Below, piece by piece: positions 1-8,299 of a DNA stretch of 64,000 nt. Source of the DNA: Xanthobacter sp. NM-25 (GTDB taxonomy: Bacteria > Pseudomonadota > Alphaproteobacteria > Rhizobiales > Xanthobacteraceae); assembly GCF_022138605.1 (NCBI RefSeq), contig NZ_JACBFS010000007.1:192001-256000 (forward strand), written 5' to 3'. The notes under the pieces are model-generated. The model ran no database searches, was not told the origin of the DNA, and saw only the letters and a program-made list of their open reading frames with translations. The position numbers were made by a program, and so were the translations under genes. The stretch's first letter is position 1, and every line of letters begins with the position of its first letter.

Positions 1-731
1 CGCTGTTCGGCTTCTGGCACCTGGGCTTCAATTTCGATCGGCTCGGCACCGGCCTTGGCCAGCTCGCCCATTTCATCACCTTGATGATGCCGCCCGATCC
101 CGGCACCCAGCTGCCGCTCTACATCCACGCGCTGTGGGAAACCCTGGCCATCGCCTTTCTGGGCACGTTGCTGGGGGCGCTGATCGCCTTTCCGTTTGGC
201 TTTCTCGCCGCCAAGAACGTCATTGCCAACATCTTCGCCCATTTCGCCGTGCGCCGGGTGCTCGACACCGTGCGCGGCGTGGACAAATTGATCTGGGCGC
301 TGATCTACGTGACCGTGGTGGGCCTCGGCCCGTTCGCCGGCATTCTCGCCATCGCCACCGCCAGCATCGGCGAATTGGGCAAACTGTTCTCCGAAGCGGT
401 GGAGGCCCTGGACCGGAAGCCGGTGGAAGGGGTCACCGCCAGCGGTGGCTCGCCCATGGAGGCGGTGCGGTTCGGCATGCTGCCCCAGGTGCTGCCGGTG
501 CTGGCGAGCCAGTTGCTCTATTATTTCGAATCCAACGCCCGCCAATCCACCATCGTCGGCATTGTCGGCGCCGGCGGCCTCGGCCTGCACCTCGCCGAGC
601 AGATCCGGGTGCTGGAATGGCAGAAGGTGTCGTTCTTGATCCTGATGATGCTGGTGATGGTGGGGGTGATCGACTTCATCTCCTCCCGCCTGCGCTTCGC
701 CATCATCGGCCGCGCGCCGACCAGCGTGTGA
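1..731 (+). CDS. phnE: Phosphonate ABC transporter permease PhnE (5' partial)
   Basis: Inner-membrane permease of the phosphonate importer. The frame is open from base 3, so the start lies outside the window. Several hydrophobic segments are visible, and the cytoplasmic EAA loop (EGVTASGGSPMEAVRFGMLP) that docks on the ATPase sits in the last third. The C-terminus looks complete. It stands just before the convergent phnF and the downstream C-P lyase genes, so it probably imports their substrates. The ATPase PhnC and the binding protein PhnD are presumably upstream of the window. Confidence 0.9.
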   Translation, partial: LFGFWHLGFNFDRLGTGLGQLAHFITLMMPPDPGTQLPLYIHALWETLAIAFLGTLLGALIAFPFGFLAAKNVIANIFAHFAVRRVLDTVRGVDKLIWALIYVTVVGLGPFAGILAIATASIGELGKLFSEAVEALDRKPVEGVTASGGSPMEAVRFGMLPQVLPVLASQLLYYFESNARQSTIVGIVGAGGLGLHLAEQIRVLEWQKVSFLILMMLVMVGVIDFISSRLRFAIIGRAPTSV

Positions 732-737
732 GCCCGT

Positions 738-1568
738 TTAAGGCTTGAACACCAGCTGCACCCGGTCCGCGGCGAAGGCGGAGCGGCCCCATTGCAGCGG
801 TCGCCCGTTCGGCTCCACATCCACCCGCTCCAGCACCATCACCGCGCGGCCGGGCGCAAGGCACAGCTGCTCCATCTCCCGCGCCGTGGCCGGGCGAGCG
901 GTGAGCCGGGTTTCGCGGCGGCGGTAGTCCTCGATGCCCAGCGTAGCCAAGGCCCGGGTGAGGGAGCCGGTGGCGGCATAAACGAGATCGAGATCGGGGC
1001 AGCGGGCCGCCACGAAATAGGCGCAGCCCACGGAGATGGGCACCCCATCGGCCTCATGGATGCTCTCGATGCGCAGCACCGGCGTGCCTTCCGCCACCGC
1101 CAGCTCTCGCGCCACTTCGGCATCGGCGGGCTCCACCCGGGCCTCCAGGAAGCGGCCGAACGGCTCGCGGCCGCCGGCCGCGACGATCTCCGAAAAGCGA
1201 GTGCGCGGGCCGATGGGATAGCGTAGCGGCGGCTCCTTCACGAAGGTACCACGGCCCGCCGTCGCCTCGATCAGGCCGGCTTCCGCCAAAGCGGCGAGGG
1301 CACGGCGCAGCGTATGGCGATTGACGCCGAAGGCCCGCGCCAGATCCGCCTCCACCGGCAGCCGCTCCCCCGGACGCCAGCGGCCGGACACGATGTCCGC
1401 TTCCAGCCGCTCGGCGATCTGCCGCCACACGGTCACCCCCGTACCGCGCGGCACGCTGCCGGCCGGCAGGTCCTCAACGCCACCCGTCCCAGCGCCGGTG
1501 GGCGCGTCCTCGTCGTCCGTCATCGGAATGTGACCATCCACCCGCACACTGCGTCCCATTCCAGCCAC
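738..1568 (-). CDS. phnF: GntR/HutC-family phosphonate repressor PhnF
   Basis: Predicted transcriptional repressor of the phosphonate genes. The N-terminal half carries a GntR winged helix (GERLPVEADLARAFGVNRHTL) and the C-terminal half a UTRA effector-binding domain, the HutC architecture. I chose the GTG at 1568 because GGAGGG precedes it at good spacing; ATG codons at 1607, 1559 and 1523 are alternatives. It converges on phnE and diverges from phnG. A GTATAGAC element between phnF and phnG is the probable operator, which implies autoregulation and control of phnGHIJKLM. The effector is not visible from sequence. Confidence 0.88.
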   Translation of the reverse strand: MAGMGRSVRVDGHIPMTDDEDAPTGAGTGGVEDLPAGSVPRGTGVTVWRQIAERLEADIVSGRWRPGERLPVEADLARAFGVNRHTLRRALAALAEAGLIEATAGRGTFVKEPPLRYPIGPRTRFSEIVAAGGREPFGRFLEARVEPADAEVARELAVAEGTPVLRIESIHEADGVPISVGCAYFVAARCPDLDLVYAATGSLTRALATLGIEDYRRRETRLTARPATAREMEQLCLAPGRAVMVLERVDVEPNGRPLQWGRSAFAADRVQLVFKP

Positions 1569-1607
1569 TCTGCCCTCCCCGATGCCCTTCTGGCAATCTT
1601 TGAACAT

Positions 1608-1638
1608 TTGTATAGACTATTAGATAAATAGGGTCTAG
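1608..1638. promoter_or_regulatory. Probable PhnF operator between phnF and phnG
   Basis: GTATAGAC at 1610-1617 matches the GT-N-TA-N-AC core bound by HutC-subfamily GntR regulators. A GTCTA at 1633-1637 forms an imperfect inverted partner to TAGAC, about 15 bases apart, in a locally AT-rich stretch. Its place between the divergent repressor and the C-P lyase genes supports an operator/promoter role. Binding is inferred. Confidence 0.55.
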
Positions 1639-1691
1639 TGAAGCGTCCGTGATGCCGCCGCGGCTGGTGCCGCCCTGCGATCGAGACCGCC

Positions 1692-2216
1692 ATGATCCCC
1701 GACACCCCACCTGAGGCTGCGGCGACACCGGCCGGCGCCCCCGGTTTTCCCCTTCCCCCCACCGATGGCGCGACTCCAGAGGTGGCCCAGCGCCAGGCGG
1801 TGATGGGCCTCCTCAACCGCGCCACCCTCGCCGAACTGCAGGCCGCCATCGAGCGCTTCCAGCCGCTGCCGAAGGTGCATGTGCTGCGGCCGCCGGAGGT
1901 GGGGCTGGTGATGGTGCAGGGCCGCACCGGCGGCGACGGCGCCCCCTTCAATCTCGGCGAGGCCACCGTGACCCGCGCCGCCGTGCATCTGGATGGCGGC
2001 GCCACCGGCGTCTCCTATCTGCTCGGCCGCGCGCCGGAAAAAGCCAAGGCCGCCGCGCTGCTCGATGCCCTGTGGCAGGACCCGGCCCTGCGCATCGCGG
2101 TGGAGGATGCGCTGCGGCCGCTGCGCCGGCGGCTCGCCGCCGAGGCCGCCCGCACCCAGCAGGACACCGACGCGACGCGGGTGAACTTCTTCACCATGAC
2201 CCGGGGAGAAGACTGA
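1692..2216 (+). CDS. phnG: C-P lyase core subunit PhnG
   Basis: Small subunit of the PhnGHIJ carbon-phosphorus lyase core complex, which with PhnI transfers the phosphonate onto the ribose of a nucleotide. The 174-residue protein has the family pattern: an RATLAELQ segment near the N-terminus, a conserved GEATVTRAAVHL core and the typical end VNFFTMTRGED. Its TGA overlaps the ATG of phnH by one base, indicating translational coupling. It is the first gene of phnGHIJKLM, opposite phnF. Confidence 0.93.
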   Translation: MIPDTPPEAAATPAGAPGFPLPPTDGATPEVAQRQAVMGLLNRATLAELQAAIERFQPLPKVHVLRPPEVGLVMVQGRTGGDGAPFNLGEATVTRAAVHLDGGATGVSYLLGRAPEKAKAAALLDALWQDPALRIAVEDALRPLRRRLAAEAARTQQDTDATRVNFFTMTRGED

Positions 2217-2815
2217 TGGGCATCGCCGCCCCCGCCGCCGGCTTCGCTGAACCCGTGCATGAGTCCCAGCGCACCTTCGTCGCCCTCATGTGGGCCATGG
2301 CGGAGCCCGCTCTGCCCCGCCCCCTCGCCAGCGCGCTCACCCCGCCGGCGCCGCTCTCCCCCGAGCTTGCCGCCGTGGCCCTGACGCTGCTCGATTATGA
2401 AACGCCCTTCTTCCTCGATGGGCCCCTCGCCATCGCCCCGGTGGCGGCGTTCCTGCGCTTTCATACCGGCGCCCCGCACACCCTGGTGGCCGCCGAAGCC
2501 CGTTTCGTGCTGTGTGCCGACGCCGGGGCGCTGCCGGACTTCGCCACCCTCGCCCAGGGCACGGCGGACTACCCGGACCGCTCGGCCACGGTGCTGGCGC
2601 AGGTGGACCGCTTCACCGCCGGCCCGCTGATCTTCTCCGGCCCCGGCATTCCCGACACCCGCCGCTTCGGTGCCGAACCGCTGCCGGCGGACCTCGCCGC
2701 CCGGCTCGCCGCCAATGCTGCCCTTTTCCCGCTCGGCATCGATCTGGTGCTGTGCGCGCCCGGCACCGTCGCCGCCCTGCCGCGCACCACCCGGCCGGTG
2801 ACGCCGAACCCCTGA
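2216..2815 (+). CDS. phnH: C-P lyase core subunit PhnH
   Basis: PhnH subunit of the C-P lyase core complex, needed for phosphonate breakdown. I start it at the ATG overlapping the phnG stop, giving 199 residues, the normal length; longer upstream reading in this frame is low-complexity shadow. Family features include ESQRTFVALMWAMAEP near the start, the LLDYETPFFL segment and the GPGI motif in the second half. A 33-base gap separates it from phnI. Confidence 0.92.
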   Translation: MGIAAPAAGFAEPVHESQRTFVALMWAMAEPALPRPLASALTPPAPLSPELAAVALTLLDYETPFFLDGPLAIAPVAAFLRFHTGAPHTLVAAEARFVLCADAGALPDFATLAQGTADYPDRSATVLAQVDRFTAGPLIFSGPGIPDTRRFGAEPLPADLAARLAANAALFPLGIDLVLCAPGTVAALPRTTRPVTPNP

Positions 2816-2848
2816 CGTTCCCCCCATCAGCCTGCGGAGACTGACATC

Positions 2849-3991
2849 ATGTATGTGGCCGTCAAAGGCGGTGAGGACGCCATCCGCAATGCCCATGACC
2901 TGCTGGCCCGCACCCGGCGGGGCGATCCCGGCGTGCCGGAGATCGGCCTCGACCAGATCGCCGAGCAGCTGGGCCTCGCCGTGGACCGGGTGATGGCCGA
3001 GGGCTCGCTCTATGATCGCGACCTCGCCGCCCTCGCCATCAAGCAGGCGCGGGGTGACCTCATCGAGGCGATCTTCCTCGCCCGCGCTTTCCGCACCACC
3101 TTGCCGCGGTTCGGCACCAGCGTGCCGGTGGACACCACCGCCATGGCCATCCGCCGGCGCATCTCCGCCACCTTCAAGGATCTACCCGGCGGCCAAGTGC
3201 TGGGCCCCACCTTCGACTACACCCACCGCCTGCTCGACCAGGGCCTCGCCACCACCGCGCAGACCACCGTGAAGAAACCGGCAGCCTCGGCCTCCGAGCC
3301 CACCGGCGAGGAGGCTGCCGTCGCCTCACCTCCCATGCCCCGGGTGACCGATCTTCTGGGCGATGAAGGCCTGATCGAGCCCGCGCCGGCGGACGACGGG
3401 ACGGCGCCCACCGACATCACCCGCACGCCGCTCAGCTTTCCCGCCGGCCGGCCGGCGCGGCTGCAGGCGCTGGCGCGGGGCGACGAGGGCTTTCTGCTGG
3501 CGCTCGGCTATTCCACCCAGCGCGGCTATGCCAGAAGCCACCCGTTCGTGGGGGAGATCCGCTTCGGCACGGTGGAGGTGAGCCTGCCGGTGGAGGAGCT
3601 GGGCTTTGCCGTGCCGCTCGGCGACATCACCCTCACCGAGTGCCAGAACATCAATCAGTTCAAGGGCTCGGCCACCACCCCGCCGCAGTTCACCCGGGGC
3701 TATGGACTCGTGTTCGGCCAGTCGGAACGCAAGGCCATGTCCATGGCGCTGGTGGACCGGGCCCTGCGCTTCGCCGAATTGGGGGAGGAGAAGACCGCCC
3801 CCGCCCAGGACGAGGAATTCGTTCTCTCCCATTGCGACAATGTGCAGGCCACCGGCTTCGTGGAGCATCTGAAGCTGCCCCATTACGTGGACTTCCAGGC
3901 CGAGCTGGAGCTGGTGCGCCGCATGCGCGCCGCCCATGCTACGGACGAGGCCGCCGGCGCCCCGGTTCCCACTCAGGAGGCCGCGGAATGA
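2849..3991 (+). CDS. phnI: C-P lyase core subunit PhnI
   Basis: PhnI carries the nucleosidase centre of the C-P lyase core; with PhnG, PhnH and PhnL it displaces adenine from ATP to form a ribose-1-phosphonate triphosphate. The start MYVAVKGGEDAIRNAH is the family signature. The 380-residue length is at the upper end for the family because of an Ala/Pro-rich insert around residues 140-200. The core SYSTQRGYARSHPFVGEIR-like region and C-terminal HCDNVQATGFVEHLKLPHYVD-like region are well conserved. The stop overlaps the phnJ ATG by four bases. Confidence 0.94.
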   Translation: MYVAVKGGEDAIRNAHDLLARTRRGDPGVPEIGLDQIAEQLGLAVDRVMAEGSLYDRDLAALAIKQARGDLIEAIFLARAFRTTLPRFGTSVPVDTTAMAIRRRISATFKDLPGGQVLGPTFDYTHRLLDQGLATTAQTTVKKPAASASEPTGEEAAVASPPMPRVTDLLGDEGLIEPAPADDGTAPTDITRTPLSFPAGRPARLQALARGDEGFLLALGYSTQRGYARSHPFVGEIRFGTVEVSLPVEELGFAVPLGDITLTECQNINQFKGSATTPPQFTRGYGLVFGQSERKAMSMALVDRALRFAELGEEKTAPAQDEEFVLSHCDNVQATGFVEHLKLPHYVDFQAELELVRRMRAAHATDEAAGAPVPTQEAAE

Positions 3992-4914
3992 CACACCCCG
4001 CCACCGCCATGCCGGCCATTTCCTACAATTTCGCCTATCTCGACGAGCAGACTAAACGGATGATCCGGCGGGCGATTTTGAAGGCCATCGCCATTCCCGG
4101 CTATCAGGTGCCGTTCGCCGGCCGCGAGATGCCCATGCCCTATGGCTGGGGCACCGGCGGGGTGCAGGTGACCGCCGCGCTGCTCGGCGCCGACGACGTT
4201 CTGAAGGTGATCGACCAGGGCTCGGACGACACCACCAATGCGGTCGCGCTCCGCACCTTTTTCGAGACCACGGCGGGGGTGAAGACCACCTCCCACACGG
4301 CGGAGGCAAACGTTATCCAGACCCGCCACCGCATTCCCGAAACTCCGCTCAAACCCGGGCAGGTGCTGGTTTATCAGGTGCCGATCCCGGAGCCGCTGCG
4401 GTTCCTGGAGCCGCGCGAGACCGAGACCCGCAAGCTCCATGCCTTGTCGGACTACGGGCTGATTCACGTGAAACTCTATGAGGACATCGCCCGCCACGGC
4501 CATATCGCCACCACCTATGCCTATCCGGCGACGGTGAACGGCCATTATGTGATGGACCCCTCCCCCATCCCCAAGTTCGACAACCCCAAAATGGACCACT
4601 CCCCGGCCCTGCAAGTGTTTGGCGCCGGCCGCGAAAAGCGCATTTACGCAGTGCCGCCCTACACCTCGGTGGTGCCCTTGGATTTCGCGGACCACCCCTT
4701 CACCGTCCAGCGCTTTTCCCAGCCCTGCGCCTTGTGTGGGGCCGAAGGGGTCTATCTCGACGAGGTGATCCTCGATGACCAAGGCGGGCGCATGTTCGTG
4801 TGCTCGGACACCGATTATTGCGCCGGCCGGCAGGCCGAGGGGCACACCGGCACCCTGAGCGCGCCTGATGCGCCGACGCGGGCCGACGAGGGGCCGAAGG
4901 AGGGCTGCTCATGA
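3988..4914 (+). CDS. phnJ: Radical-SAM C-P lyase PhnJ
   Basis: Catalytic radical S-adenosylmethionine enzyme that breaks the carbon-phosphorus bond of ribose-1-alkylphosphonate 5-phosphate, releasing the hydrocarbon. The start is the ATG overlapping the phnI stop, giving 308 residues. The unusual cluster-binding pattern is intact: Cys247, Cys250 and Cys272 in CX2CX21C spacing for the [4Fe-4S] cluster, and Cys278 at the place of the thiyl-radical cysteine. The GWGTGGVQ region near residue 53 is conserved. The last 20 residues are an acidic tail. TGA overlaps the phnK ATG. Confidence 0.95.
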   Translation: MTHPATAMPAISYNFAYLDEQTKRMIRRAILKAIAIPGYQVPFAGREMPMPYGWGTGGVQVTAALLGADDVLKVIDQGSDDTTNAVALRTFFETTAGVKTTSHTAEANVIQTRHRIPETPLKPGQVLVYQVPIPEPLRFLEPRETETRKLHALSDYGLIHVKLYEDIARHGHIATTYAYPATVNGHYVMDPSPIPKFDNPKMDHSPALQVFGAGREKRIYAVPPYTSVVPLDFADHPFTVQRFSQPCALCGAEGVYLDEVILDDQGGRMFVCSDTDYCAGRQAEGHTGTLSAPDAPTRADEGPKEGCS

Positions 4915-5720
4915 CCTCATCCGCCATGCCTCGGCCGAAGGCCGACGACGAGGCACCGCTGCTCGTCGCGGAGAAGCTGACGCGCTTCTACGGCGCCCGC
5001 CTCGGCTGCCGCGAGGTGGATCTCACCCTCCATCCGGGGGAGGTGCTGGCCATCGTCGGCGAATCCGGCTCCGGCAAGTCGACCCTGCTCTCCCTCCTCT
5101 CCACCGAGCTCGCCGCCAGCTCCGGCCGGGTGCTCTACCGCCAGCGCGACGGGGTCACCCGGGATCTCGCCACCCTCTCGGAGGCGGAGCGGCGCCTGCT
5201 GCTGCGCACCGACTGGGGCTTCGTGCGCCAGCATGCGGAACAGGGGCTGCGCATGGCGGTCTCAGCCGGCGGCAATGTGGGCGAGCGGCTGATGGCGGTG
5301 GGCGGGCGCCACTATGGCGCCATCCGCCAGCAGGCCATCGACTGGCTCGGCCGGGTGGAGATCGAAGCCGACCGGGTGGACGACGACCCGCGCAGCTTCT
5401 CCGGCGGCATGCGCCAGCGGTTGCAGATCGCCCGCAACCTCGTCACCCGGCCGCGGCTCGTCTTCATGGACGAGCCCACCGGCGGGCTCGATGTGTCGGT
5501 GCAGGCGCGGCTTCTGGACCTCATCCGCTCCCTGGTGGCGCAGTTCGGGCTGGCGGTGGTGATCGTCACCCACGACCTCGCGGTGGCGCGGCTGCTCTCC
5601 CACCGCATCATGGTCATGAAATCCGGCCGGGTGATCGAGGAGGGCCTCACCGACCAGGTGCTGGACGATCCGCGCGAACCCTATACCCAGCTCCTCGTCT
5701 CCTCGGTGCTCGTGCCATGA
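4911..5720 (+). CDS. phnK: C-P lyase ABC-type ATPase PhnK
   Basis: ABC-class ATPase that docks on the PhnGHIJ core; no membrane partner is expected. Visible motifs are Walker A (GESGSGKST), the signature SFSGGMRQR, Walker B (LVFMDEPTGGLD) and the H-loop (VTHDLAV). The fold resembles the dipeptide/oligopeptide ATPase subfamily, as is usual for PhnK. At 269 residues it has a normal length with a short extra N-terminal tail. It overlaps phnJ by four bases and phnL by four bases, so the three genes are tightly coupled. Confidence 0.93.
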   Translation: MTSSAMPRPKADDEAPLLVAEKLTRFYGARLGCREVDLTLHPGEVLAIVGESGSGKSTLLSLLSTELAASSGRVLYRQRDGVTRDLATLSEAERRLLLRTDWGFVRQHAEQGLRMAVSAGGNVGERLMAVGGRHYGAIRQQAIDWLGRVEIEADRVDDDPRSFSGGMRQRLQIARNLVTRPRLVFMDEPTGGLDVSVQARLLDLIRSLVAQFGLAVVIVTHDLAVARLLSHRIMVMKSGRVIEEGLTDQVLDDPREPYTQLLVSSVLVP

Positions 5721-6430
5721 TGGACCACACGATGGATGCCGCCCCCCTGCTCAGCGTCGAGGCCATCGCCAAGAGCTTCACCCTGCATTTGCAGCACGGG
5801 CTGCGGCTGCCGGTGGTGGCGGGGGTGTCCTTCACCCTCCAGCCGGGGGAATGCGTCGCCCTCGGCGGGCCATCGGGGGCCGGCAAGAGCTCCATTCTCA
5901 AGATGATCTACGGCAATTACCGCACCGATGCCGGCCATATCCGCGTGGCCGACGGCACGGAGCAGGTGGACGTGGCCACCGCCGCGCCGCGCCGCATGCT
6001 GCGGCTGCGGCAGCAGCGCATCGGCTATGTGAGCCAATTCCTGCGGGTGATCCCCCGCGTCGCCGCCCTCGACGTGGTGGCCGAGCCGCTGCTCGCCGAA
6101 GGGGTGGCGCCGGAGGCTGCCCGCGCCCGGGCCGGCGCTCTGCTCACCCGCCTCAACCTGCCGGAACGGCTGTGGCTTCTGCCGCCGGCCACCTTCTCCG
6201 GCGGCGAGCAGCAGCGGGTGAACGTGGCACGCGGCTTCATCGGCCGCCAGCCGCTGCTGCTTCTGGACGAGCCCACCGCCTCCCTCGATGCCGCCAACCG
6301 CGCCGTGGTCATCGACCTCATCGCCGAAAAGAAGGCGGCGGGCTGCGGCCTGCTCGGCATCTTCCATGATGCCGAGACCCGGGCGGCGGTGGCCGACCGG
6401 GTGGTGGACGTGACCCGCTTTTCCGCCTGA
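5717..6430 (+). CDS. phnL: C-P lyase ABC-type protein PhnL
   Basis: Second ABC-type ATPase of the C-P lyase machinery; with PhnGHI it is needed for ATP-phosphonate ribosyl transfer. The start is the ATG in the ATGATG overlapping the phnK stop (237 residues). Motifs: Walker A (GGPSGAGKSS), a Q-loop region (YVSQFLRVIPR, typical of PhnL), signature TFSGGEQQRVN, Walker B (LLLLDEPTASLD) and the H-loop (IFHDAE). An intergenic gap of 28 bases with TAAGGATG leads to phnM. Confidence 0.93.
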   Translation: MMDHTMDAAPLLSVEAIAKSFTLHLQHGLRLPVVAGVSFTLQPGECVALGGPSGAGKSSILKMIYGNYRTDAGHIRVADGTEQVDVATAAPRRMLRLRQQRIGYVSQFLRVIPRVAALDVVAEPLLAEGVAPEAARARAGALLTRLNLPERLWLLPPATFSGGEQQRVNVARGFIGRQPLLLLDEPTASLDAANRAVVIDLIAEKKAAGCGLLGIFHDAETRAAVADRVVDVTRFSA

Positions 6431-6458
6431 GCGACCCGCCTGGCATAAGGATGACACC

Positions 6459-7610
6459 ATGACCGAACACGTGCTCACCAACGCCCGCCTGATCCTGGCG
6501 GAAGAGATGGTGCACGGCCATGTGCGCCTGGTGGATGGGCGCATCGCCGAGATCGGCACCGGCGCTGCGCCGGCGGGGGCGGAGGCGAGGGCGGAAGATT
6601 GCGGCGGGGATTATGTGCTGCCTGGCCTCATCGAGCTGCACACCGACCATGTGGAGGGCCATCTGGCGCCGCGGCCCAAGGTGAAATGGAACCCGCTCGC
6701 CGCCGTGCTCGCCCATGACGCGCAGATCGCTACCGCCGGCATCACCACCGTGTTCGATTCCCTGCGGGTTTGGCCGGACAAGAAGGCGGTGGGCATGGAT
6801 GGGGATGCCCCGACCCTCATCGCGGCTCTGGAGGCCGCCCGCGCCGCCGATGCGCTCAGGGCCGACCACCGCATTCACCTGCGCTGCGAAGTGGCCACCG
6901 ATACGGTGGTGGAGGATGCCGCCGCCCTCATGGCGAAAACCCCCATCCACCTCGTTTCCCTCATGGATCACACCCCGGGCCAGCGCCAGTTCGCCAGCGT
7001 CGAGCAGTTCCGCAGCTATTACATGAAGAAGAGCGGCATCTCCGCCGACGAGGCGGATGTCATCGTCGCCACCCGCATGGAATATCACAGCCTTTATGCC
7101 CGCAAGAACCGGGCGGGGCTGGTGGCCCTGGGCCACGCCCACGGCTGCATTTTGGCAAGCCATGACGATGCCACCCCCGAGCACGTGGCGGAGGCCATCG
7201 GCGACGGCGTCGCCATTGCCGAATTCCCCACCACCGAGGAGGCGGCGCGGCTCTCCCACGAGGCCGGCATCCGGGTGCTCATGGGCGCGCCCAATCTGGT
7301 GCGCGGCGGCTCCCACACCGGCAACGCCTCCGCCGAGGCGCTGGCGCGGGCCGGCCTGCTCGACATCCTCTCCTCGGATTACGTGCCGGCGAGCCTGTTG
7401 TGGTCGGCCTTCGACCTCGCCCGCAGGGTGCCGCACCTCACCCTGCCCCAGGCGGTGCAGCGGGTGACCAAGACCCCGGCCGAGGTGGTGGGCCTCACCG
7501 ATCGCGGCGAGATCGCCCCCGGCAAGCGGGCCGATCTGCTGCGGGTGGCCCTGGCGGGGGAGATCCCGGTGGTGCGGGCCGTCTACCGGGAAGGGCGGCG
7601 GGTCGCCTGA
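6459..7610 (+). CDS. phnM: Ribose-1-phosphonate triphosphate diphosphatase PhnM
   Basis: Amidohydrolase-superfamily enzyme that removes diphosphate from alpha-D-ribose 1-methylphosphonate 5-triphosphate, giving the substrate of PhnJ. The family signatures are present: LPGLIELHTDHVEGH with the metal-binding histidines, SLMDHTPGQRQF, LASHDDAT, and the end TDRGEIAPGKRADLL. Its 383 residues match the family length. It is the last gene of the cluster; no phnN or phnP follows, so those steps, if present, are encoded elsewhere. Confidence 0.95.
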   Translation: MTEHVLTNARLILAEEMVHGHVRLVDGRIAEIGTGAAPAGAEARAEDCGGDYVLPGLIELHTDHVEGHLAPRPKVKWNPLAAVLAHDAQIATAGITTVFDSLRVWPDKKAVGMDGDAPTLIAALEAARAADALRADHRIHLRCEVATDTVVEDAAALMAKTPIHLVSLMDHTPGQRQFASVEQFRSYYMKKSGISADEADVIVATRMEYHSLYARKNRAGLVALGHAHGCILASHDDATPEHVAEAIGDGVAIAEFPTTEEAARLSHEAGIRVLMGAPNLVRGGSHTGNASAEALARAGLLDILSSDYVPASLLWSAFDLARRVPHLTLPQAVQRVTKTPAEVVGLTDRGEIAPGKRADLLRVALAGEIPVVRAVYREGRRVA

Positions 7611-7683
7611 CCAGCCCGCCGTTCGGCGGCGCGTCTCGCACCCATCGACATTCAAGCGAGAACGGCCTGTTGAAGGGCGCATC

Positions 7684-7707
7684 CCCTCTCCCGCTTGCGG
7701 GGGAGGG
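7684..7707. repeat. Dispersed GC palindrome, copy 1
   Basis: CCCTCTCCCGC, two-base loop, GCGGGGGAGGG: a near-perfect inverted repeat of the REP-like type common between alphaproteobacterial genes. It directly follows phnM and may stabilise or end its transcript. An inverted relative lies at 7831-7854. Confidence 0.6.
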
Positions 7708-7830
7708 CAAGGGGGGGGCCGGGACGCGACCAATGGCACCGGCCTTTAATGTTCAATACATTTTCGATTCCCGGCGCTGCGCTTTACCTCACGGCCGGGC
7801 CGACAGCTCCAACGTTTCGCCCCTCCCCAC

Positions 7831-7854
7831 CCCTCCCCCGCACGCGGGAGAGGG
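7831..7854. repeat. Dispersed GC palindrome, copy 2
   Basis: CCCTCCCCCGC, AC loop, GCGGGAGAGGG: the same element as at 7684-7707 in the opposite orientation. A weaker relative with the core CTTCCCCCGCACGCGGG lies near 13195-13216 upstream of glyQ. Confidence 0.6.
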
Positions 7855-7923
7855 AGCGGGATGGCGCGTCACCGGGGGCAGCGTCAGAGCCAGGCCGCCG
7901 CTCCATCGCGATCGAACCTCACC

Positions 7924-7964
7924 AAAAATCAAAGGCCGACAGGCGAAAAGCCCATCGGCCTTTG
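7924..7964 (-). terminator. Intrinsic terminator of sciP
   Basis: Ten-base perfect stem CAAAGGCCGA/TCGGCCTTTG (7930-7939 with 7955-7964), with a smaller inner hairpin in its loop. On the minus strand it is followed by ATTTTTGG. It lies about 60 bases past the sciP stop. Confidence 0.75.
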
Positions 7965-8023
7965 GTGAACGCCGTGCGGCGCCTGCCCCCCTCTCGCCCC
8001 GGCGTGGAACCGGGCCGACCGCA

Positions 8024-8299
8024 TCACTGCCGGTAATGCTGGATGCGCGTGGTGCGCAGCCCCGGCAGACCGTGGCGGTCGATGGAGGCCTGCCAGGAGA
8101 GGAATTCGTCCACGGTCAGAGTATAGCGCTTGCACGCCTCTTCCAGGGACAGAAGACCTCCCCGCACCGCTGCCACCACCTCCGCCTTGCGGCGGATGAC
8201 CCAGCGCCGCGTGTCGGGCGGCGGCAGGTCGGCGATGGTCAACGGACCACCATCAGGGCCGATTACGTATTTTACCCTCGGCCGATAGGCATCGGTCAT
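8024..8299 (-). CDS. sciP: DUF1153 / SciP family CtrA inhibitor
   Basis: A 91-residue helix-turn-helix protein of the DUF1153 family, to which the Caulobacter CtrA-inhibitor SciP belongs. SciP binds CtrA and blocks activation of CtrA-dependent promoters in G1. The family features are all present: N-terminal RVKYVIGPDGGPLTIADLP, then RRWVIRRKAEVVAAV, GLLSLEEACKRY and LSWQ. AGGTGG six bases before the ATG supports the start. The gene is monocistronic with its own terminator. The SciP function is inferred from family membership. Confidence 0.85.
   Translation of the reverse strand: MTDAYRPRVKYVIGPDGGPLTIADLPPPDTRRWVIRRKAEVVAAVRGGLLSLEEACKRYTLTVDEFLSWQASIDRHGLPGLRTTRIQHYRQ

Larger units (their letters stand above)
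7611..7923. other. Intergenic region with two GC palindromes, no gene seen
   Basis: No frame here has a recognisable product or ribosome-binding site. The stretch between the convergent phnM and sciP genes holds two copies of a GC-rich palindromic element (listed separately) and no clear terminator for phnM other than these palindromes. Confidence 0.6.
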
